This document shows, one piece after another, positions 1-12,900 of a stretch of DNA of 64,000 nucleotides. The stretch comes from Nocardia aurantia. GTDB lineage: Bacteria; Actinomycetota; Actinomycetes; Mycobacteriales; Mycobacteriaceae. Positions within the stretch are counted from its first letter, which is position 1, and each line of letters begins with the position of its first letter. The stretch lies in assembly GCF_009604425.1 (NCBI RefSeq), contig NZ_WEGI01000008.1:186001-250000 (forward strand), read 5' to 3'. The notes under the pieces were generated by a model. The model saw only the letters and a list, made by a program, of their open reading frames with translations. It did not search any database and had not been told where the DNA came from. The translations under genes were made by a program, and so were the position numbers.

Positions 1-1
1 G

Positions 2-955
2 TGGCAGTTGAACGGTCACCGGGTGTCGGTGTACTCGGTGACCGCGAGCGGCGGCGTCGTGCTGGCGGTGGGCGATCCCGATCGGGCACTCGGGCTCGGG
101 GTGCGGGTGCTCGGCCGTCATCCGGGGGAGACGACCGAGAGTCTCCGGACCGCGGTCGAGAACGCCGCCGCGGTCCCCCTGGAATTCGACGGCGCGCGGC
201 TGATCTATATCGCGCCGGCGGCGGAGATCTCCACGCGCGAAGCACGATTGGAACTGATCGCGGAACTGGACGAGCTGGTCGTGCGCCGCTGGTTCTACTT
301 CGCCGGCTATGCCGGCGGCGACATCGATGACGTGACGGGGTTCGACGTCCAGTTCGACGAGCGGGCCGATCTGTTCGAGCCCGGGGAGACCTACCATGCC
401 CCGAGGTTGACGAGCGACGAGGCGTTCCGGCGGTTCGGCGGGATCTCGCCGGCCCCGTTGGCGGCCGTACTGGGGCCGTACTGGCCCGGCGACGCCACGC
501 TGCTGGTGTGGGACCTGCTCGAGCACGGCTGGAACGCCTTGCGGTGGGCCCCGATTCTGGATACCCAGCAGTCGAATTCGCGGCTGATCCGCGAATATTT
601 CGAGAGTGCCACCGGCCCCGCGGCGCATTACGCGGACTACCGCGGCACCGGAGCGCCCGACGGGACCCTGGACGATATCGCGACCCGGCTGCGGGACATG
701 TCTCCGGGAGCTCTCGCGGTGCTGTTCGGCCCGCACCCCGGGCGGCTCGACGGCTCGCACGGCCTCTATGTGCTGCGGCACGCGGGCGACGGTTCCCTCC
801 GAATGCGATATCCGGTGCGGCGGCACGAATCCGCGTTCCGGCCGCCGACGGTGGGGTGGACGGACGAGTCGTATGCGACGCTGCGTCCGCAGTGGCCCAG
901 CGAACCCACCGCGGTCATCATCCCGGCTCTCGGTGATTCCCCGGGATGGCAGGAC
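2..955 (+). repeat. Module A, copy 1 (about 320 residues) of giant protein
   Basis: First copy of a module repeated at 3389-4356. Shared landmarks are the opening Trp-Gln and His-Pro/Arg-Val-Ser, the segment ETTESLR, a central HGW, the block PGAxAxxFGxHPGRxDG followed by YVLRHAxDG, and a closing PGW/RGW. The block around FGxHPGR also resembles the end of module B (AVVxGxHPxS). I do not recognise the fold. Its beta-rich end is followed by acidic low-complexity sequence. Confidence 0.8.
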
Positions 956-3900
956 ACCGACGCGGAGCGGGCGACCGCCGAGTCCGGCGCGACCGGACCG
1001 TCTCGGGTGCGGGGCGACGACGGCCGAGAGCTGGACGGTGATTCGCCTCCCGACGCTGTGCAGCCGAGTGCCGAGGTGCCGCCGACCCAGATGCTGACCG
1101 GACTCGCCCGGCGGTTGAGCGAGGCGATCCGATCGGTGGCGGCCCAACTGACCGATTCCGGCCAGGGTGCCGAGGCGTCCGGCGATCCGATCGCGGGGGA
1201 GGTGCGCCGGTTGCGCGCGGAGTCTCGCCGCTTGCGTGCCGTTATCACCGAAATGCTGAGTGCCGCAATGGATGCCGAGACCGCCGCGTCGGTCTCGGCC
1301 GAATTGCGCGGCGGCATCGGGCAATTCGGTGACCCGGTGGCCCGGCTGGCGTCGGCGCTGCTGGACGATGCCCCGCCGCATCTCGTCGCCGACGCGCTGC
1401 GCCGGGCCGCGGTACCGGACGCGACGATCGGCGCGTTGCTCGCCGCCGCCGGCGCGGCGCGCGGCCTCGCCGTGCTGATCGCGGTAGGGGATCGGCAGCT
1501 CGCCGAGAATCGCGCGTGGCGGTTGCGGGACAGCACGGCACCGGACACCGGCCCGACGGTGCCCGAGGTGCGGTCCTTGCTGGACCTCCCCGAGTCGATC
1601 GCCGACATCGTCGTACCCGGCGCGAACGACGGTGTCGGCGCGTGGGATCGGATGCTCGCGTTCCTGCTGGAGCAGAGCCCCGGGGCCTGGGCGGTGGTGC
1701 ACGGCAACCATCCGGATTCGGCGAACCGTCCGCAGCGATATCTGCTGTTGCGGGTGGCCGCGGACCGGGCAGTGGCGTTGTGGTGGTCCGGATCGTCGCT
1801 GCGATCGAGCGAGATCCGTTCCGGGCGAGACGATTTCACCACACCGGACGAGCAGGTGTGGGCCGTCGTCTTCGGCGCGGAACCCATCGAAGCCCCGGCG
1901 GCTGGTCTCGACGTGAGATCCGTTGCGCGGCATGAGCTGTCGGCCGCGCTGGAAGCGGCGGCCTTCGCCGTCGCCGGACCGGCTCCCGTGCTGCTCGAAG
2001 AGGATTCACCGGCGGAGGTCGAGGCTCGCTGGTCGGCTCCGGAGGTGATTCCCTTCGAGTCGGACGCCGGGCGGACACCTCGCCCGATCACCACGATCTG
2101 GGCGATCCAGCTCGAGGTGATCGAGCAGACGACCAGGGACGAGATCGCCGCCGCACACTTGTTGCTCGACGAATCCACCCCCGCTGAGCAGGCGCTGCGA
2201 TCGGCGGCGGTCCGGCTTCGGATGCTCACCGAAACCTATCGCGACGCGCTCACCGCCATGCGGATCGAAGAGACGATCGCGGCGATGCCGTTCGTGCCGG
2301 GTCGCAAATTCTGGCGCATAGATCCCGAATCGCGGCTGCTGATCGTCTATTCGCCGCTGCCGCTGACCTACCTGTCCCAGCAGCTGGACGAATCCACCCT
2401 GGCCCGCCTGGCCGCCGCCGGCGTCACCGGGGTGGAGGTCCGGCGACTGCGCCTGACCTCAGACACCGCCTGGATTTTGGAGTCCCGAACCGCCACAGAG
2501 TATCCGCGGGCCGCGCAGGCCCAGCCGGACGAACAGGCGCGCCGGCTGATCGACTATCGGCTCACCGCGCTCGAGCAGCTCTACAACCGGCTCCTGCACG
2601 TCTTCGACCTGGAACGGGTTCGTACGAATCGGCGCCGCATGGTGCTCCGGCGGGAGCGGGCTCGTGCCCGGGGAGCCGACTACGCGAAGGACCGCGACGA
2701 CGCACTGCGCGCGGCCCGGGACATCCTCATGCTCACCACCGGGATGCCGCTCCACGAGGTGCGCGAGCTGGTCTCGGAGATGATCGGCGACGATCTCGAA
2801 CTGCTGCAACAGGTTCAGCAGCAGCGAGCCGGAGACCGACCGCCGGCGAATCCGGACCTCGCCGCGACACAGATCGTCCCCACCGCCACCGACCCGGCCA
2901 CCGGCCCGGCCGACCCGGCCACCGGCCCGGCCGACGCCGCGACCGCACCAGCCGACGCCGCGACCGCACCAGCCGACGCGGCCACCGGCCCGGCCGACGC
3001 CGCCACCGCGCCGACCGCCGCGGCGATCGAAAACATGTGGCAGCCGACGTCGTTGCCCGTCGGTGCGGTACCGGAATGGGTCGAGGCGGACGCGGCGCGG
3101 TTGCTGCGACAGATCCGGATCATCTCGTCGATGGCGGCGGCCGAGCAGAACGACATGCCCCCGCAACACCCGACGGCGGGCTTCCTCCTGCTCGACGATG
3201 CCCGGCGCTGGATCGTCGCCGCCGGCATGCACTCGCCCTCGGTGCTGCTGGACGCGCTGCCCAGCCGCTGGCGGCATCTGTGGTTCGTGCACCACCTGCT
3301 GCGGAATCCGGGGAACGAGGTCGTGACGGCACTCGGCGGCCTGCCGTGGCTGCTCGGCTTCCTGGAACGCCACAACGGTGTCCCGGCATGGCAGGTCGCC
3401 GACCACCCGGTGTCGTTGTTCACCGCCTTCGGGACCCCCGGCGGCGAGGGGTCCTTGATGCTGTCGGTGCGCGATCCCGAGCGCGGGCACCCGCTCGCGA
3501 TTCGGGTGATTCCACGCAGCCGGACCGAGACCACCGAGAGCCTGCGCGCCGCGATCGGCCGCGCGGTCGCCGAAAGCCTGGCCCGGACCGGCGAGGCATC
3601 GCTGATCTGTGTGCTGCCGCCGGTCCCCGCGGAGCGCCGGTACCTGGAGGAGGAGCTGGCCGATCTGATGGATCGCGTACAGGCCTACTTCGCCATGTAC
3701 GAGGACGCTGCCCGGCCGGGATCGTTCCCGGTCACCATCGCCGAATCCGGCGGTCTGTTCGGGCCGACGGAGCGGCGGTACTACCCGGCGGTCCGCTCCG
3801 AGGCCGAAGCGGCGGCGAAATTCGGCCCGCGATACCGCATTCCGGTGGACGCGATACTCGGCCTGAACCGGCCCGGCGACCTGGCCCGGCTGATCGAGTA

Positions 3901-6900
3901 CCTGGCCGGGCACGGCTGGGACGGCCTGGCCGACCACGCGTCGGCTCTGGATATCACTGCGGGAGAGACGAATCCGGATGTCGTCGCGCAATTCCTGAGC
4001 GGCGCAACCGGTTCCGCCGGACGGATCGTCGAGATCAGCGCGAGCGAGACGCCGGACGGTGCCCGTGCCGAGCTGGTTCGTCTGCTGACCGCGGAGCGTC
4101 CGGGCGCCTTCGCGATCGTTTTCGGCCGTCATCCCGGCCGTGCCGACGGTACCCCGGGCAGCTACGTGCTGCGCCACGCCTCCGACGGCACGATCCGGGT
4201 GCGATTCGAGCAACGGCGCCACCGGAATCCATTCACGCCACCCACGATCGAGGTCGTCGAGGAGGTGTACCGCGCCGGTGACCGGGAGTGGCCGGCGGAG
4301 CCGCTGCGGGCGATCATCCGCACCCCGGACGATTCGCGGGGCTGGCCGGAGCCCACCGGCGAACAGCTCGGTGACCTTCCCGGTTCACGCGTGCTCGGCC
4401 CCGTTGCGCCGGACCCGTCCACACCGCGCGCGACCGGGGATCCGGCGAAGTCCGCCGAGAATCGCGGCGAATTCGACGTACCGGTGCTGTTGCGACGGGC
4501 GGAAGCCGCCCAGGCGCGGGGGCAGGCCGCGGCATCCGCCGCCGAGGTCGACGAATCGACTTCGCGGACAGCCTATTTCGACGAGGACGGCGGCCCGGTG
4601 CTGGCCGGGCTGCTGGACGCCTCCGACCGACCGGGCCCGGCGGCCGCCCGGCGGCCCGGCATGAGCTCGGAACTCGACGAACTCGCCTGTGCGCGACTGG
4701 CACTGCTCCAGCTGGGGGACGCGCAGCGGGCGCTGGGCCATGCGTGGACTTCCCCGGTGTTACAGCTGGAGCCCGGCGAGGTGGACGTCGACGCGGTGGC
4801 GTTGTCGTTCGTGCTCGGCGGCCACGGCGAGCCGGGACCCGCTGGGGTGGAAGGCAATCGCGAGCTGGAGCGGTTCCTGTCCGGTCTCGGCGAGGGCGAG
4901 CCGGGACCGGCGGGCGCGGAGCGGCGTGCGGCCCATCACGGCCGGATGGCGGTGGTGATGGTCTGGGAGACAACGGGTTCGGCGCACACCTGCGTGGCCC
5001 TGAACTGGAAGGGCACGCTGTTCCTGCTCGATCCCGCTCGCTACGACCGCCCGGTCGTCTTCGATCCGGACGACACGAGCCCGATCGGAATCTCGTTCGT
5101 GCGGTACGAGCGCGACGGCAGCCTCGTGGCGCCGATCGTGCCCGATGCGGCGGGCGACCGCGACAACGACGCCTATCTGGCGTCGCGTCTCGCACAAGGG
5201 CCGGATCGGTTCCCGTCGCGCCGGGATTGGCCCGAACTCTCGGGTTCTCCGGCCGGCGAGGAGCCGGGGACATTCGACGATCTGTGGGCCCGGCATTCCG
5301 ACGCGGTGCGCGCGGTCGTCGCCGGGCGGTATCCGGACCTGGTGGACGCCCTGACCGACGAGATCCGGGAGCTCGCTCGCGACCGGATGCCCTGGTGGGA
5401 TCGGACCGCTCGCCCGTCGGCCGCCGGATGGCTGACGGATCTGGCGACCACCGTTGTGGACGCGCCGTCGAACTGGGCGGGGGAAGTGCGCCGGGGTCTG
5501 TTGTCCGTCCTGTCGCCGGACGACCGCGACGTCGCCGAGCCGATCCTGACGGGGACCCCTCCGGCGGTGCTCGCGCAGGCCGTCGACCGGGCGCAACCGG
5601 GTGGGCGGGAGATCGTCGAACTGCTCCGCCGACATCCGAATTCGGTGCGGGACAGCGGGTTCGACCCTACGGTGATCCGGCACACGGTCTGGACCGTGGT
5701 CACCACGATCGCCGGCGCCGACGCGATGCCGCGCTCGTCCGCCGAACGCGCCGGATCCACCGACGCCGGTGCCGAGCCGATCCCGGCCCAGTCCGTGGCG
5801 CAGGCGGAGGTGCTCCGGCGGGTACGGCGTGGCGAGGTCATCGGCGAATCCGACCATGACCTGCTGTCGGCGGCTCTCGACACGATGCGGCGTCGGCTCG
5901 CCCGGCATCCGCAGCTGCTCCGGCGCGCCGAGACCTACCTGCTCGGCCACGCGCGAACCGGACAGCCGGCCGCGGCCGGGGTGCCGGCGCAATGGCTGCC
6001 GGACTGGTTCCGCTCGGACACCGCCGCGGACCGGGTTCCCGAGGGCCCCGGCGTTTCCGTGGTATCCGCGCTGCGGACGCTGGCGGACGCGCTCGAGCCG
6101 GACGAGCGTGACTTCCTGCTGCTCCGGCTCGCGGGCCTGACCAGGCTGGATGCTGTCGAGGTCATGGGCATCGCCACCGAGGACGCCGCCCGCGCGTTGT
6201 ACCTGCTCGTCGTCGCGAAGACGGCCGCGCCGCTGGTGACGGCGGCGCGGCGCTCGGAATCGGGCCGGGAGATGCTGCGGCGCGCGGCGTTGCTCTTCCC
6301 GCCGCGGTTGTCCGCGCTGACGGAACAGATCCGCGCCGGAGAGCGGGAGCCGGCCACGGCGGCCGAGGTGGCGCAGTTCTGGAGTCTGCCCGTCGGCGAT
6401 CCGCGCGGCGAACTCGCGACCCTCACCTGGGCACTGTCCGAGATATGTCTCGCGCAGTGGGCGCCGGTGCTGGCGGTGTCGCGGAACATCAAGCCCGCCA
6501 CGGCCCTCGGACTGCGCTACCTCGCCGCCAACAAGGACGCGGACCGGTTGCAGAAGCTCCGCCTGCTGCTGTGGCTACCCGACGACTACTGGTCGGCGGC
6601 GGCAGCCGACGACCCGCAGCTGTTCCTCCGGCTCGTGGAGAGCGTCTTCAGCGTGCGTGACCAGGAGTACCTCAACCACGTACAACGCATCGAATATCCG
6701 ATGGCGAAACCGGCCTACGGTCCGGGCTCGGTCGAATGGCTGCGGGCCGCGGTGCTCGGACCCCGGTGGCATGCCGAATATCGCGGAAGTTCCTACGCCG
6801 CAACCGAACCCGAGGACGCGCTCGACCGGGCGACTGTCCCGCCGACCCGAGCTGGGTACCGTCCACCGGTCCGCCCGGACGGCGAACTGCCGGATCCGGC

Positions 6901-9900
6901 CCCGGCATCCGCCCGGGAACGCGACACCGCCGCCGCGGCCGCGGCGATCCTGGCCGCCGGGCACCCGTGGGAGTCGTTGGCGGACGGCCGGATCGACGCG
7001 CTGGTCCGGGTTCGGCCGGAGACCGTGACGGCGACCGGCGCACCGTTGCCGGTACGGCACGCGGCATCGATGCTGCTGCTGGTCCGCGACCGCGAGGAGG
7101 TCTGGGACAGTACGCGATTCAACCTGGCCCGGCCGGAAGAGGCGGAACAGGCACGCCGCGAACTGGAGATCCTGCGCCGGCGCTCCCGCCGGGCGGCGGA
7201 GATCATCGAGGCCGTGCGGGCACTGCTGCGGCAGGCCGGGGAACTCGGTGAACCCTGGTGGGGCGGGCTGGCGTCCTACGACCCGGAGACCGGTGCCGCC
7301 GTCCTGGCACTGTCGAATGATGCCGGTGGGCAAGCGGATTCGACGGCCGGGCACGTCGTCGCCGATGATTTCGGCGGAACGGTCACCGACGGTCGCGAGT
7401 TGCGCCACCGGTTCGCGGCCGCGATCGGGCACCTCGTCGGCGCAGCGCGCGAGGCCGCGAGCGGAGCGACAGTGCGCGTTCTCGCGGTGGTCGGCAATGA
7501 GGTGGGCGTGGACCCGTTCGGCGGAATTCCCGTCGATCCCGCGGCCGTCACGGTCCACGGCGTGGCGGACGATCTCGGCGCGGGCTGGACCCAACTCGCC
7601 GCGGTAGCACCCGGATACCCGGACCAGATCCGCGCGGCGGTGGCGCGACGTCCCTGGCTGGCGCTCGGCACCGCACAGCTCGAGCTGTTCTCGGACGTGA
7701 CCACGAAACTCGCCGGTCAGCTCGGGCACACCGGTGAGTCGCCCTGGGAGATCGCGGGCGCGCGGCGGATGAACCACTATGTGCTCACCGCGCACAGCCC
7801 GGACGATCCCGCGGCCGCGGTCGAACTGCTGGTGCAGATCGTGCCCGATCCCGTGCGAGGACCGGCCGCCGGCGACCCCGAACTGACTCTCACCGTGGAT
7901 CTCCCGCTGTCGCCGGCCCGTCGCGCCGAGGCGATCGACCTCGTGGCCGGTCTGGCGGGCCGGCCCGAGGACGCCCGGACCGTGCGGCGGGCGCTGGGGG
8001 AACAGCTCGCCGAGCTGCCACCGAATCTTCAAGTGCAGCTGCGTATCCGGCCGTCCGGCGAGCAGAGTCTGCATATCGTCACCTCCGGCGCCGGCCGGGT
8101 GACCGTGCGCTCCGCGGCCGATCGGCCGAACCCGGCCCGGTCCGGCCCGCTGCGCCTGGTCGAGACGTTCGCCGGGGCGGCCGAACTGGCGCAACAGCAG
8201 CTGAGTCCCGACTGGCAGACCCTGCTGCGCCTCGAGCAGATGATTCGCCGGAAATTCGATGTCGCTCAGCACGATCCGATCACCGCGGAACAGATTTCCG
8301 AGTACGCCACGATCCTCGCGGAGACGCACGGACCCGTCGCGGAGGACCCGGCCGCGCGGGTGCGGCGCATGACGACGGCCGCCCGCGAGGCACGCGCCTA
8401 CGCACTGCTGGACTGGGGCGCGGGCCGGGTGGTGACCGAATTCGAACTGGGCGCGGTGATGCACCTCATGCGCCTGCACGCCGAGGAGACCGAAGGTACG
8501 GGCGCGCTGGCCTCGCTGGTGCCCACCGTGCCGGACTGCGCGGATCCGCGCGACGTGCTGAAGCGGTACTGGATCACCTTCGACCAGGGCAATCCGCAGT
8601 ACTGGGCGGGTACCGCCGGCGCCCCACTCGTACCCGTGACCCTGCGCGCGCTGCGGAACTTCGCGCCCGATCGGCGGCTGGCCGCCTTCGGCTACTGGGA
8701 CACGGTCGAATACATTCTGCGCAACTACCATCACGACGAATACCCCGGTTCCGTCGTCCTCCGGACGGGCGAGGCGATCGCGCCGTACACGGTGGAGCGC
8801 GTCGTCGAGGACGACTGGGTCATCCTCCGCGGGGTCTTCGAGAGCTTGCGCGCGCTGGAAATCCCCGCGGGCGTGCTGCGTTCGGCTGTCGACCTCGGTG
8901 GCGGGTCGAACCTGTACCCCTCGATGGTGCTGCTGGTATGGCTGAGCCCGGACGGGCGGGTGACCAGGGTGGTGTACAAGGAGAACTACCCGGAGCTGGA
9001 GTACAACGAGGCCCTCACCGATCGGGACGGTTCACGCCTGCTGCGCGACACCGTCCCGGCACGGGGGACGGATGTGGTCGACACCGTGGCCCCATGGCTG
9101 AAATGGCCGGTGGTCGTGGTCGACGCGGCCGGACTTCCCCGCGCGTCGCGGCAGGGACTGCTGCACCGGGCGATGGACAGCACGGTGATTCCCGGCGATG
9201 TCTTCGAATTCAGTCCGCTCGGTGTGCTCTCGCCGCTCGGTCTGTCGACCAGGGCGCGCGCCGGCCTCGGAACGGATTTCTTCACGACCGACTCGGTATT
9301 CACCCATCTGGGCATGTTCTACGCGGCGCTGCTGTGCGAGATCAACGCCGCCGAGGCGGCGCTGATTCTGGGGTGGACCATCAACAACGGTGACGGTTAT
9401 CCCTCCGGCACCGGCTGGTTCGCGGCCACCTCCTACAACCTGGCCCAGCGGGAAGCGTTCCTCGGCCACGTCGAGCGGGTGGCGGCCCACCGGGTCGTCG
9501 AGCACAAGGCCCCGGCGTCCTTCTCCGAGAACGACGAGGGGCTCGCGGTCAACGTCATGAAGCTCCGTCCGGCCGAACCCGAGCCGGAACTCGACGCGCT
9601 CGCCGCCACCCGCACCGCCCTGGTCGCTCTGGTCGCCGAGGCGGTCCCCGGGCCACTGCGTGATCGCGTCGTGGCCGATGCCGCGCGGCCCCGCGACGTC
9701 ACTGGGCGCCGGTGGCGGATGCGGCGCGACCGGCGCGCACAGGATCTGGAACGTGCCGGGCTGCCGCATGATTCGCTGGGCGAACTCGTCGCGCGACTAC
9801 TGGAGGGCGAGGAGCCGATCGACCGGCTGCGGGCGGCCGGAGTGCCGGCCGAGCGACTCGCCGCCATCGAGGCGGCCCTGGCGCGATACCAGCGCGACTG

Positions 9901-12900
9901 CGAAGCGGTGTTCGAATCGCGCCTGACCCGGATGCGGGACGAGTCCGACCGGATGCGTGCCGTCGTCACCGAGTTGCTGAACGCCGTCGATCCCGCTGCC
10001 GTGCTCGCCGCCGCGGACGAAATCCGCAGCGGCGCCGAGCAATCCGACGACGCCGGGCGAACCGGTGACCCGGTGGCCGAGCTCGTGACCGAACTGCTGG
10101 ACAGCGCGGATCCCGACCCCGATCGCGTCGGTGATCCGCTGCGCCGCGCGGGCGTACCGGACGCCACGGTCGACGAGTTGTCCGGGGCGGTCGCCTACGC
10201 GCTGGGCCTGGCCGTACTGGTCGCCATCGGCGACGGGCAACTGGCCGAATACCGTACCCGGACACCGAGATTCGCCGCGGACTCGACGTCGCCCGGTCCG
10301 GGCGGTTCGGCCGCCGCGCTCGGCAGCGGCGGTTCACCGTCGGAGGACGACCCGCTCCTGCGGGCACTTCGCGCCGAAATCGCCCGGATGCGCGCACCCG
10401 CGGCGGTGGCCGAGGTCGCCGCGTTGCTCGACATGTCCCCGCATCTGCTGGTACCGGCCCGGCTGCGCCAGGCATCGACCATGGTCGCGCAATCGGTTCG
10501 CGGCGCGGGCATGTCGCCGAGCCGGCTCGCTCCCGATGCCGGTCGGCTGCTGCGCTGGATGAAAGCGCAGATCGAGCATTTCGAGGAGGCCGACCGCGCG
10601 ACAGCGGAGGCGATCGAAGCCGGCCGGGTCGACGAGCGGTGGCGAGATCGGCTGACCGCCCGGGCGGAGCGGCTCGGTGACGAGTTGCGGGCACTGCTCG
10701 GACTGCCGGAATCGTCGCAGAGCGATTTCACGGTCGGCGGCGATCCGCTGGATGTGTTCCGCGACATCGTCTCCGCCACCGATTCGGCCGAGATCCGAGC
10801 GTTCGTCGACACGACCGCTGCCGTCCTTGCCGCCGGTGATCTCGCCGAACGGAACCCGGACGCGTTCCAGGTGTGGCTGATCGAGCGGCGACTGGCCGAG
10901 GCGCTCGGCGAGGCGCCGGGCGGGGAGCGGCTACTCGCGCTGGGGCTGGATCCCGCCGAACTGGGCCGGCGACCCCTGCGGCCCGAGGTCGAACGTGCTG
11001 CCCGGGAGCGCGGATATTCCCCGACGGCGACCGAAACGGCCCGCCGGCTGGTGCTTCTCGGCGATCTGGAAAAGGTCGCGACGCGGCGTTCCGTGCCGAG
11101 CCTGTCCGCCGAGGACATCCCGTCGTCGCCGAATGTTCCTCAGCCGACAGGGGAATTCGACGCGGCGAGAGCCGAAGCCGGCGTCAGCCCGCGGCACCGA
11201 CTCGTCGATTACCTGCTCGCCACCCCGGTGGGGACGTGGGCGGTGGTGGTCGGTCATCATCCGAACTCCGGGGATCGCGCGGGCGTCTACCTGCTGTCGC
11301 GCGAATCCGGCGACCGTGTCGTCGCGCTGTGGTGGTCCGGATCGACCCTGCGCGACGCCGAACTCGCCTCCGGCCCGGCCGATTTCGGCCGTCCGAATCG
11401 GCGGGTACACGCGATCGTGTTCGGCTCCGGTTCGGCTTCGGCCGGCGTCGATTCCCACCCGTCCGGCCCGGAACACCCGTTCCGTGTTGTCGACGATCCC
11501 GGGATGTCCGGCTACCGGGAGGTCGAGCCCGGCTACTGGGGTCACTACGGGACCGCGAGTGTTCTGGTCCGGCATGTGGACCGGTCCGGGGCGGAACTGT
11601 TCCTGATCCACCGGCCGAACGCTGCCACCGTCCAGAGCACCGGCTGGCAGCTGCCCGGCGGGATGTTGTCCGAACGGGAGACACCGGCACAGGGCTCGGC
11701 TCGTGAGATGAGCGCCGGACTCGGCGCGAGCACGGAGTACCTGGCCGGACTGGCCCACGTGGGGACCCATGTGATCGACGGGCCGCGCGGGTGGAAACAC
11801 CACGTCCTGGTCGCCGACGCGCCGCAGCGGCTCGGCCCGGTAGTCGATGACGAGGAAATCGAGCACACCCGCTGGGTGAGCCGCGGCGAGCTGATCGCGA
11901 TGGGCCGTCGTGGTGAACTGGACCCGGCTCTGGTCCGGAACCTGCCCCGGATTCTCCGCCTGTTCGATCCGGACGCGATCGAAGCCGCCGAGCCGGCGAT
12001 CCCCGGCCTGCCGGTTGTCCCGGTCACCGAGCCGGAGCGTCCGCGGCCGGGACTCGCCTTCCGCGAGGTGGACCGGGCGATGTTCGACGACTATGTGGCT
12101 CTGTACGAATTCGGGCGGGCGGCCTTCGGCGATCCGGCCTACGAACCCGAGGTGGCACGCCGCAACAGTGAGTTCTACGACCGCTATCCACAAGCGCGCG
12201 GCGGGGCCGTCCTGAGCCGGCTGGCACAGGACCACGCTCTGAGCGTGGAGGCCGGACGTCTGGCGAACGACCTCGGCCGCACCGACGCCGAACTGGCCGC
12301 GCAGCTGACCCGCGAACTCACCGATCTGGTCGAGGGTAAGAAGCTGGGAATTCGGCTCCGGGAAGAAGCCCTGCTCGGCCTGCTTGCCGACGGCCGGTTC
12401 AAGACGCAGTTCGAAGGGACCCTGGGCGGTGGCCGCCATGGCGATGTCGCACGAATGGAGGAACGATGGTTCGGTAACCCCGAGGATATGGATCCGCGGC
12501 AGCGGCCGGCCTACGGATATGTGCTGATCGGCGGCGAGCGCCCGGCCGGGCTGTCCGACGCCGGAGTCTCGGCGGGGATGTCCGGCACCAATCTCACCCT
12601 GTACACCGAGAAACTGGCGATGTACGGCCGGATCGAGCTGGTGATGAACGAGGATGTCCGCGAGCGGGCCACCTTCTGCGTCGGCGATTCACTCGTCTAC
12701 TCCGGCAGCGTGTGGGGCGGTAAACCGGCGCGGACCAGGCCCTCGCCACTGCGCGATCCACACCCGGAATCCTTCGGCGTCGCCTCCTCGGCCGCGAACC
12801 TCACCGAGGAGGACGAACCCCTGCGTGGCACGAACCGGGACTATCTCGGTGGAGCCTTCCGGCGGCACCAGTTCGTGGAATGCCACTTCCACGGCGGAAT

